Origin: an uncultured Aquincola sp.
Lineage (GTDB): Bacteria > Pseudomonadota > Gammaproteobacteria > Burkholderiales > Burkholderiaceae
Direction of reading: 5' to 3'
DNA length: 12,216 nucleotides
Assembly: GCA_937883885.1 (NCBI GenBank)
Contig: CAKZXL010000065.1
Location: 1 to 12,216, forward strand
Below are positions 7,059-12,216 of this stretch, piece by piece. How positions within the stretch are numbered: the stretch's first letter is position 1; every line of letters starts with the position of its first letter. Under the pieces are notes generated by a model. It made no database searches. It saw nothing but the letters and a program-made list of their open reading frames with translations, and was not told the origin of the DNA. The position numbers were made by a program, and so were the translations under genes.

Positions 7059-7247
7059 TCAGTGGTCGCCGGGTTCCGCGATGCGCGGGCGGGCTTCGGC
7101 AGCATCGGCGTACAGCGCCTGCAGGCCGGGCAGGGCGGCTTCATAGCCAAGGTCGACGTCGTGCGTCGACGATTCTTCAGCCACGACGGCGGGCGAAAAA
7201 TCCCAGCGTTGTGCGCTCGTTTCCATCCAGACTTGCTCGCTTGACAT
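7059..7247 (-). CDS. Small acidic hypothetical protein, 62 aa
   Basis: I do not recognise this family. The chosen start at 7247 has a strong Shine-Dalgarno, AGGAGA at 7253-7258, with a 5-base spacer. The frame runs open to 7409, but the extra 54 residues are compositionally odd and overlap the DUF72 gene start. The 62-residue product is acidic (many Glu and Asp) and soluble, with no signal peptide or membrane segment. It has an aromatic N-terminal part (SEQVWMETSAQRWDF) and a short amphipathic helix-like stretch, YEAALPGLQALYADAAEA. It is divergent from the DUF72 gene (110 bp between starts) and lies upstream of the binding-protein gene on the same strand. The strong ribosome site is the main reason to believe it is real. 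Confidence 0.65.
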   Translation of the reverse strand: MSSEQVWMETSAQRWDFSPAVVAEESSTHDVDLGYEAALPGLQALYADAAEARPRIAEPGDH

Positions 7248-7280
7248 GGCCTTCTCCTGCAACGGTGTGATAGTGCGTGG

Positions 7281-7301
7281 GGATGGTGGTTGTTGCCATC
7301 C
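7281..7301. repeat. 6-bp inverted repeat in a divergent promoter region
   Basis: GGATGG at 7281-7286 mirrors CCATCC at 7296-7301 with a 9-base loop. It lies in the 110-bp spacer between the divergent 62-aa gene and the DUF72 gene, where promoters for both must sit. It may be an operator; at this size chance is a real alternative. Confidence 0.3.
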
Positions 7302-7319
7302 GCCGAATGGGGGAACTGC

Positions 7320-7337
7320 TGTAGTCGGTTTCCTACA
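7320..7337. promoter_or_regulatory. Palindromic TGTAG-N8-CTACA site
   Basis: TGTAGTCGGTTTCCTACA is a 5-bp perfect dyad with 8 bases between the arms, 20 bases before the DUF72 ATG. The layout resembles a binding site for a dimeric regulator shared by the two divergent genes. The word TCCTACA recurs at 3379-3385 in the other divergent spacer of this window. Confidence 0.35.
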
Positions 7338-7357
7338 AGCCCAACATGGAGGGATGA

Positions 7358-8170
7358 ATGAGCTGGACCCCCCGGATACGTGTCGGCATCGGAGGTTGGA
7401 ACTTCGCACCTTGGCGTGACAACTTCTACCCCGCCGGATGGCCCGAGGCGCGTGAACTTGAATACGCTGCGCAACATGTCACGGCCATCGAGGTCAACAG
7501 CACCTACTACAGCGCGCAGAAGCCGGCCACCTATGCCAAGTGGCGCGACACCGCGCCCGAAGGCTTCGTGTTTTCGCTCAAGGCCTCGCGCTATGCCACG
7601 CAAAAGCGGGTGCTGGCCGAAGCGGGCGAGTCGGTGCAACGCTTCATCGGCAGCGGCATCGCCGAGCTGGGCGACAAGCTGGGCCCCATCGTCTGGCAGC
7701 TGGCGCCCACCAAGGTGTTCGATGCGCAAGACCTGGAGCGCTTTTTCTCGCTGCTGCCCGATGCGGTGGCCGGCCTGAAGCTGCGCCATGCGCTGGAGGT
7801 GCGGCACCCCAGCTTCGCGTCGCCCGAGTACGTGGCGCTGGCGCGGCGCTTCAACGTCACCACCGTGTTCACCGATGCGCTGGAGCGCTTCCCGGTGATC
7901 GCCGATCCGACGGGCAGCTTCGTCTACGCCCGGCTGTTGAGTGCGGACAGCAGCATGCCCACCGGCTATGCGCCGCCGGTGCTCGACCGCTGGGCCGAGG
8001 CTGCCCGCCACTGGGCCGCCGGCGCGGTGGACGCCGACCTGCCCCGGGTGCAGCCCAGCCTGCAGCCCACCGGGCAGCCGCAGGACGTGTTCATCTACTT
8101 CATCAATGGTGCGAAAGAGCGCGCGCCGGCCGCCGCGATGGCGTTGCTGGAGCGCCTGAATGCAGGGTAG
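7358..8170 (+). CDS. DUF72 (YecE-like) family protein
   Basis: This is 270 residues, a usual length for DUF72 (PF01904), a TIM-barrel family of unproven biochemical function that includes E. coli YecE. Family signatures in order are GIGGWNFAPWRDNFYP at 10-25, LEYAAQHVTAIEVNSTYY at 34-51, and WRDTAPEGFVFSLKASRY at 62-79. Further along are LRHALEVRHPSF near the middle and the C-terminal YFINGAKERAPAAAMALLERL, which matches the YFNN...GHAP...A motif. The start at 7358 follows GGAGGG (7348-7353) with a 4-base spacer. A minimal ATG-GAG-GGA-TGA mini-ORF at 7346-7357 just precedes it and is probably incidental. It is divergent from the 62-aa gene and convergent with the histidine-phosphatase gene. 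Confidence 0.94.
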   Translation: MSWTPRIRVGIGGWNFAPWRDNFYPAGWPEARELEYAAQHVTAIEVNSTYYSAQKPATYAKWRDTAPEGFVFSLKASRYATQKRVLAEAGESVQRFIGSGIAELGDKLGPIVWQLAPTKVFDAQDLERFFSLLPDAVAGLKLRHALEVRHPSFASPEYVALARRFNVTTVFTDALERFPVIADPTGSFVYARLLSADSSMPTGYAPPVLDRWAEAARHWAAGAVDADLPRVQPSLQPTGQPQDVFIYFINGAKERAPAAAMALLERLNAG

Positions 8171-8242
8171 GTCAGCCGCCGGGCCGCCCCAAGGCTGACC
8201 GCGCCCCCGTTGGGGGGCCGCGAGCGCAGCGAGCTTGGGGGC
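8171..8242. repeat. GC-rich intergenic repeat element, likely bidirectional terminator
   Basis: This fills the gap between two convergent genes. GTCAGCC at 8171-8177 pairs with GGCTGAC at 8193-8199. CCCCC at 8204-8208 pairs with GGGGG at 8212-8216 over a 3-base loop. Alternatively, GCCCCC at 8203-8208 can pair with GGGGGC at 8237-8242, enclosing GCGAGCGCAGCGAGC. Elements of this CCCCC..GGGGG..GCGAGC..GGGGGC style recur between genes in many Comamonadaceae and related Burkholderiales; I state this from memory, not from a search. Position and structure suggest transcription termination on both strands. Confidence 0.6.
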
Positions 8243-8249
8243 CTGACGC

Positions 8250-8867
8250 TCAGCCGCCCACCAGGCTGCCCGTCGCGTGCGCGCTGCCGGCCGACAGGTG
8301 GGCGGTGCAGTTGACCAGTTCGGCGGTGTGCGGGGCCACGGCGGCGCACACGGTGAGCGCGGTGTTGCCCAGCGGGCCGTCCAGCGCCAGGCCGGGCGGC
8401 AGGTGCAGCCGGCGGTCGAGCCAGGCGCGCAGCACCAGGCCATGGGTCACCACCACCAGGGCGCCGGCCAGGCCGGACTGGCGCGCGGTCAGCTCGGCCC
8501 AGGCCGCGTCCACACGGGCATGGAAAGCCGCCAGCGATTCGCCGCCGCCGGGCGGTGCTTCGGTCATGCGCAGGGGATCGAACCCGAGGTGGTCGTAGGG
8601 CTGGCCGCGCAGGCTGCCGAAGTGGCGTTCCTGCAGCACGTCAAGCGCGTCAACGCGCAGCCCGGTGGCCTGCGCAATGGCCTGCGCCGTCTGCCAGGCC
8701 CGTGGCAGCGGGCTGCTGACGATGGCGGCCGGCCGCCAGGTGGCGATGCGCTCGGCCAGCAGCGCAGCCTGGCGCAGGCCGTTGTCGCTCAGCGGCGTGT
8801 CGGCGGGCTGCAGCGTCCGCGCGACGTTCAGCGCCGTCTCACCATGGCGCACCAGCAACAGGCTCAT
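8250..8867 (-). CDS. Histidine phosphatase family protein
   Basis: This is 205 residues, the size of single-domain phosphoglycerate-mutase-like phosphatases (PF00300). The catalytic set is complete: the RHGE motif at 7-10 with His8 as the phospho-accepting residue, Arg56 in SSPLPRAWQTA, Glu80 in LQERHFGSLRG, GGES at 108-111, and the second His, His142, in VVVTHGLVLRAWL. It should remove phosphate from a small molecule in the cytoplasm. The substrate is unknown; CobC-like alpha-ribazole phosphatases have the same signature, but no cobalamin gene is near. GAAGGAAGGG lies just upstream of the ATG. A CATAAT on the minus strand (8915-8920) is a possible -10 box without a convincing -35. The gene is divergent from the NUDIX-MBL gene, 79 bp apart. 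Confidence 0.93.
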   Translation of the reverse strand: MSLLLVRHGETALNVARTLQPADTPLSDNGLRQAALLAERIATWRPAAIVSSPLPRAWQTAQAIAQATGLRVDALDVLQERHFGSLRGQPYDHLGFDPLRMTEAPPGGGESLAAFHARVDAAWAELTARQSGLAGALVVVTHGLVLRAWLDRRLHLPPGLALDGPLGNTALTVCAAVAPHTAELVNCTAHLSAGSAHATGSLVGG

Positions 8868-8946
8868 CGATGCCCTTCCTTCGAGGCGGCGGCGCCCCTT
8901 TCCCGGCGTGCGGCATTATGGGTGCCTGCCTGTGGGAACCTGAACG

Positions 8947-10632
8947 ATGTATGACTCGCTGAATCACCTGGCCGCCGACCCCGCGGGGCGCGCGCCGCGG
9001 TCCTCTGCCACCCTGGTGCTGCTGCGGGAGTCGCCCGCCGGACCCGAGGTGCTGCTGCTGCGCCGGGCCGAGCGGGGCGACCACAACAGCGGCGCCTGGG
9101 TGTTTCCGGGCGGCCTGGTGGACGAAGGCGACCACGCCAGCGCCGGCTGCTGCACCGGCGTGAGCGCCGCCGAGGCCGATGCCCGCCTGGGCGTGGAAGG
9201 CGCCGGCCTGGCCTACTACGTGGCCGCCGTGCGCGAATGCTTCGAAGAATGCGGCGTGCTGCTGGCTCGGGGCGCCGACGGCACGCCGGTGTCGGCTGCG
9301 CTGGTGGCCACGCTGGACGCCGCACGCGGCCCGCTGCACCGGGGCGAGACCACGCTGCCCGCACTGTGCGCCGAGCATGGCCTGTCGCTGGCACTGGACG
9401 AGCTGGCCTACTACGCCCACTGGCGCACGCCGGTGGGCATTCCCAAGCGGTTCGACACCCGCTTTTTTGCGGCGCTGGCGCCGGCCGGGCAACAGGCCCT
9501 GCACGACGCGGGCGAGACGGTGGAGCACCGCTGGCTGCGGCCGGCCGACGTGCTGGCCGACCTGGCCCGCTACAAGATGCTGACGCCCACCATCGGCACG
9601 CTCAAGCTGGTGGCCGCGCATGACACGGCGGCGGCGTTCCTGGCCTGGGCGCGCCAGCCGCGCGAGGTGCCGCTGACGCAGCCGCGCCTGGGCAGCGGCA
9701 GCCAGGGCAAGCGCCCGGTGCTGCCCGACGAGCCCGCCTGGGCCGAACTGGGCCGCCTGGACCCCGAAGGCCGCGGCCATGCCTGCTACGACATCCAGAC
9801 CGACGTGCCGGTGCGCCTGTCGCCGCACGTCATCCGCGTGACCGCCGGCAATGGCAGCGTGATGACGGGCCCCGGCACCAACACCTACCTGGTGGGCGGC
9901 GGCCCGAAGAACGAGTGGACGGTGATCGACCCCGGTCCGGCGCTGCCGGCCCACGTGCAGGCGGTGCTGGCCGCCGCGCCGGGGCCGATCACGCAGATCG
10001 TGGTGACGCACACGCACACCGACCATTCGCCCGCCTGCGTGGCGCTGAAGCAGGCCACCGGCGCGTCGGTGCTGGGCCGCGTGGCCGTGCACCCGATGTG
10101 GCAGGACGGCAGCTTCGCGCCCGACCGTGTGCTGCACGGCGGCGAGCGGCTGATGCTGGACGACGGCGTGACGCTGCAGGTGTTCCACACCCCTGGGCAT
10201 GCGTCCAACCACCTTTGCTTCCTGCTGGAAGAAGAAAGAACGCTGTTCACCGGCGACCACGTGATGCAGCTGAGCACGGTGGTGATCAACCCGCCCGACG
10301 GCGACATGCGGGCCTACATCGCCTCACTGCGGGAGCTGGCCTCGACGCTGGCGCTGGACTGGCTGGCGCCGGGCCATGGCTTTTTGATGCCGCGGCCCCG
10401 GCAGGCGATGGAGGCGATCGTCGCCCACCGCCTCAAGCGCGAGGCCAAGGTGGTGGCGGTGCTGCGACGCCTGGGGCCGGCCACGGTGGATGCGCTGCTG
10501 CCCGCGGTGTACGACGACGTGCCGGCGCGGCTGCATCCGGTGGCGCTGCGGTCGCTGCAGGCCCACCTCTTCAAGCTGCGCGACGACGCCCAGGCGCACG
10601 AGCGTGATGCGCTGTGGTCGCTGGCCGCGTGA
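8947..10632 (+). CDS. NUDIX hydrolase / metallo-beta-lactamase fold fusion protein
   Basis: This is 561 residues with two enzymes in one chain. The N-terminal half (about 20-235) is a NUDIX domain: WVFPGGLVDEGD at 51-62 and VRECFEECGVLL at 95-106. It supplies Gly56, Arg96, Glu97, Glu100, Glu101 and Gly103. The spacing between the halves of the Nudix box is enlarged by about 30 residues, as in NUDT19-type (acyl-CoA-associated) proteins. The C-terminal half is an MBL domain resembling LACTB2: THTHTDH at 354-360 (His355, His357, Asp359, His360), HTPGHAS with His418, TGDH with Asp437, and PGHG with His477. An Arg/Leu-rich winged-helix-like tail (about 485-561) follows. Both metal sites look intact. 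I infer hydrolysis of a diphosphate/CoA-type and a thioester, ester or nucleic-acid-type substrate, but neither substrate is known. The start has only a weak ribosome site. Confidence 0.93.
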   Translation: MYDSLNHLAADPAGRAPRSSATLVLLRESPAGPEVLLLRRAERGDHNSGAWVFPGGLVDEGDHASAGCCTGVSAAEADARLGVEGAGLAYYVAAVRECFEECGVLLARGADGTPVSAALVATLDAARGPLHRGETTLPALCAEHGLSLALDELAYYAHWRTPVGIPKRFDTRFFAALAPAGQQALHDAGETVEHRWLRPADVLADLARYKMLTPTIGTLKLVAAHDTAAAFLAWARQPREVPLTQPRLGSGSQGKRPVLPDEPAWAELGRLDPEGRGHACYDIQTDVPVRLSPHVIRVTAGNGSVMTGPGTNTYLVGGGPKNEWTVIDPGPALPAHVQAVLAAAPGPITQIVVTHTHTDHSPACVALKQATGASVLGRVAVHPMWQDGSFAPDRVLHGGERLMLDDGVTLQVFHTPGHASNHLCFLLEEERTLFTGDHVMQLSTVVINPPDGDMRAYIASLRELASTLALDWLAPGHGFLMPRPRQAMEAIVAHRLKREAKVVAVLRRLGPATVDALLPAVYDDVPARLHPVALRSLQAHLFKLRDDAQAHERDALWSLAA

Positions 10633-10644
10633 GCGGCCGGCCGG

Positions 10645-11664
10645 TCAGCGCTGCGGTGGTGCGAGCCGCCGCACGTTGACCTTCACTTCCATGCCCAGGT
10701 AGGCCTCCGGGTCGCCGTACCAGCTGCCGGTCACCGGCGCGGCCTGGCCCGGGTCGCGGGCCACGCCCACGCGGATCAGCTGGTTGCCGCCCAGCAGGTT
10801 GTTGGTGGGGTCGAACGGCACCCAGCCGGCCCCGGGCAGGTAGGCCTGCAGCCAGGCGTGGGTGCTGCCGGCGCCCACGGTGGGCATGACGGGTTCGGGC
10901 GTGGGCACCTCGGCCATCACCGGCGGCGTATCGCCCGCCGGCGCGTTGCGGGCCTCGTCCGGTGCGGTGCGCGCGGTCGAGGGCTCAGGCGCCGTGACGG
11001 TGCTGGTGCTGGTCAGCGCATCGTCCAGCGCCGGGTCGTAGAGGTAGCCCGAGACGAAGCGCGTGGCGATGCCCAGCCGGCGCGCCGCCTCCATCATCAG
11101 CAGCGCGAAGTCGCGGCAGGTGCCGCTGCCCAGCGCCAGCGTCTGCAGCGGCGTCTGCGTGCCTTCTTCGTTGCGCTGGCCGTACTCGAAGTGGTCGCGG
11201 ATGAACTGGTTCATCTGCACCAGCATCTCGCGCGTGTAGGTGGGGCCGTCGGTGCGCAGGAACTGGCGCGACCAGCGCGTCAGTTCGCCCTGCGGATCGT
11301 CGTAATGCGGCCGCAGGTAGTGCTCGAGGTCGAAGCGCTCTTCCACCCCGTAGGCAAAAGGGTAGAGCTCGGCGCTGGGCGACAGCGGCAGCTCCAGGTT
11401 GTGGCTCTGCGCATGCTCGATGCGGAACTTGCAGACGATGCGCAGCTCGGTGGCCGGCGACTGCGGCTGCACCAGGGCCACCGAGTTGGAGTGCGGGTCC
11501 TGGATCAGCCGGATGGCCGCGTTCGGGCTCACTTCCAGGTCGGTGGCCAGCACACGCAGGTCGTGGCTGTCGCGCGGCCTGAACATCACCCGGTGCTCAC
11601 CGAAGGTGACGGGCTTGCTGTACAGGTACCGCGTGGTGTGGTGGATGTCGTAGCGGGTGAACAT
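10645..11664 (-). CDS. Transglutaminase-like family protein with long insert
   Basis: This is 339 residues. The N-terminal beta-domain (about 1-110: YDIHHTTRYLYSKPVTFGEHRVMFRP) is the usual N-terminal region of bacterial transglutaminase-like proteins (COG1305). The papain-like core follows: Cys183 in GSGTCRDFALLMMEAARRLGI, His269 in STHAWLQAYLPGAGWVPFDPTN, and Asp285 in that same segment, so the catalytic triad is complete. Between GYLYDP and STHAW, about 55 residues (211-265) rich in Thr, Ala, Pro and Glu interrupt the core; most relatives have only a short loop there. No signal peptide is seen, so it is probably cytoplasmic. It could be a protease, an amidase or a crosslinking enzyme. It ends 12 bases from the convergent NUDIX-MBL stop. 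The start at 11664 lacks a strong ribosome site but gives the expected N-terminus. Confidence 0.93.
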   Translation of the reverse strand: MFTRYDIHHTTRYLYSKPVTFGEHRVMFRPRDSHDLRVLATDLEVSPNAAIRLIQDPHSNSVALVQPQSPATELRIVCKFRIEHAQSHNLELPLSPSAELYPFAYGVEERFDLEHYLRPHYDDPQGELTRWSRQFLRTDGPTYTREMLVQMNQFIRDHFEYGQRNEEGTQTPLQTLALGSGTCRDFALLMMEAARRLGIATRFVSGYLYDPALDDALTSTSTVTAPEPSTARTAPDEARNAPAGDTPPVMAEVPTPEPVMPTVGAGSTHAWLQAYLPGAGWVPFDPTNNLLGGNQLIRVGVARDPGQAAPVTGSWYGDPEAYLGMEVKVNVRRLAPPQR

Positions 11665-11707
11665 CGGGCAGGCCGGTGCGTGGCAACCCGGCCATCATGA
11701 CGCGGAT

Positions 11708-11725
11708 GCCAGCGGCCGCGCTGGC
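11708..11725 (-). terminator. Hairpin just after the PEP-CTERM gene
   Basis: GCCAGCG at 11708-11714 pairs with CGCTGGC at 11719-11725 around a GCCG loop. The stem can extend by a G-U and an A-T pair to 9 bp. It begins 7 bases past the minus-strand stop at 11733, the usual place for a terminator. No T-run follows, so efficiency is doubtful. The rest of the 68-bp gap to the transglutaminase-like gene is featureless. Confidence 0.5.
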
Positions 11726-11732
11726 GTACGGT

Positions 11733-12216
11733 TCAGCGCTGGCGACGGCGCGCCACGACGCCCAGGCCGGCGATGCCTGCCAGCATCATCGCCACCGTCG
11801 AGGTTTCAGGCACGGCGCTGACCACCGTCAGGTTGTCCACGAAGAAGTCGCCCAGCACCTTGCCGGTGGGGCCGGGGCCAGAAACGAAGCCATTGAAGAC
11901 AACGGTCGTGGCAGTGCCGCTGAAGTCAAGCGCGTACGGTTTCCATCTGTTGAAACGGCCCTCTTCTATGGGTCGGAAATGACCACCCGTCAAAGGACCT
12001 ACGTTGGTGCCTTGGGCCTCCAGCTCGGGGCCGTTGGCACCCGACGCCGCCAGCACGTTGTTGTTGGCGTCCAGCACGGTCACGGTCATCGGCCGGTTGA
12101 CCGTCGAGTACCAAAACGAGATGCTGCTGGTGATGCCGCCATCGAAGCGCAGCGCAAGCCCGTCGGTGGACGAGCTGTCGCGGTACAGCGTCAGCGCGCC
12201 GTACTTGCTGGGGGCA
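11733..12216 (-). CDS. PEP-CTERM sorting domain protein, 5' part outside the window
   Basis: The frame is open to the right edge, giving 160 residues before TGA; an internal ATG at 12089 is within the domain and is not the likely start. The visible part is a beta-sandwich-like extracellular domain (GLALRFDGGITSSISFWYST, then VTVLDANNNVLAAS, VVFNGFVSG, FFVDNLTVV). It ends in VPETSTVAMMLAGIAGLGVVARRRQR: a short sorting motif, a transmembrane helix and an Arg-rich tail. This is the PEP-CTERM signal, cleaved by exosortase at the inner membrane and linked to export with exopolysaccharide or biofilm matrix. The motif here reads PET instead of PEP. No exosortase gene is in the window. The ligand or role of the ectodomain is unknown. 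Confidence 0.9.
   Translation of the reverse strand, partial: APSKYGALTLYRDSSSTDGLALRFDGGITSSISFWYSTVNRPMTVTVLDANNNVLAASGANGPELEAQGTNVGPLTGGHFRPIEEGRFNRWKPYALDFSGTATTVVFNGFVSGPGPTGKVLGDFFVDNLTVVSAVPETSTVAMMLAGIAGLGVVARRRQR

Noticed and set aside
6938..8443. N-terminal extension of the solute-binding-protein frame (about 500 residues)
   Set aside because: The frame is open only because stops are rare at this GC content. A signal peptide and ribosome site begin at 6937, and the extension overlaps three other genes.
8839..10260. 473-codon minus-strand frame opposite the NUDIX-MBL gene
   Set aside because: It is a compositional shadow with no motifs, and it conflicts with two real genes.
10634..10643. 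CGGCCGGCCG palindrome between the NUDIX-MBL and transglutaminase-like stops
   Set aside because: It is self-complementary with no loop in a 12-base gap and is common at this GC content. It is not a credible terminator or site.
1..12216. CRISPR arrays, tRNA or rRNA genes, IS ends, integrase or phage genes
   Set aside because: I looked for regular repeats, transposase or integrase motifs and clover-leaf patterns by eye and found none.

Overview
The window is very GC-rich, densely packed, strand-alternating chromosomal DNA. The gene content, the PEP-CTERM protein at the right edge and the C-rich/G-rich intergenic element near 8.2 kb all suggest a betaproteobacterium of the order Burkholderiales (Rubrivivax/Leptothrix/Ideonella-like). 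This placement is inferred from protein style and composition; there is no rRNA or other marker gene here. I see no phage, IS, CRISPR, tRNA or plasmid signature, and no gap between genes reaches 300 bases.

Left part (1-4.56 kb): the 3' part of an MFS transporter gene (+) runs tail-to-tail into, and overlaps by 23 bp, a minus-strand gene for an EF-G-like translational GTPase with altered switch motifs. A 235-bp divergent spacer holding a perfect 10-bp inverted repeat separates it from a plus-strand pair. The first gene of the pair encodes a probable exported, outer-membrane-barrel-like protein ending in Phe. The second, coupled through a TGATG overlap, encodes a 90-residue extremely hydrophilic protein.

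Middle (4.58-8.25 kb): three minus-strand genes, read right to left, encode a 62-residue acidic protein, an orphan family-3 amino-acid-type solute-binding protein and AMP nucleosidase (amn). They may be partly co-transcribed, but hairpins lie in both gaps. One of these hairpins contains the Shine-Dalgarno sequence of the binding-protein gene. Divergent from the small gene is a DUF72 (YecE-like) gene on the plus strand.

Right part (8.17-12.2 kb): a GC-rich intergenic repeat separates the DUF72 gene from a convergent histidine-phosphatase gene. A NUDIX plus metallo-beta-lactamase fusion gene is divergent from the phosphatase gene. It converges on a gene for a transglutaminase-like cysteine-protease-fold protein with a long disordered insert in its catalytic domain. 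Last is the 3' part of a minus-strand PEP-CTERM protein gene whose sorting motif reads PET.

Most genes look like independent housekeeping or accessory functions rather than one pathway. Purine-nucleotide breakdown (amn) and hydrolases acting on phosphorylated or acyl-type substrates (histidine phosphatase, NUDIX-MBL) recur, but nothing in the sequence ties them into one system. The items most worth a second look are the NUDIX-MBL fusion, the EF-G paralogue with altered switch residues, the coupled barrel/hydrophilic pair, and the small structured leaders.
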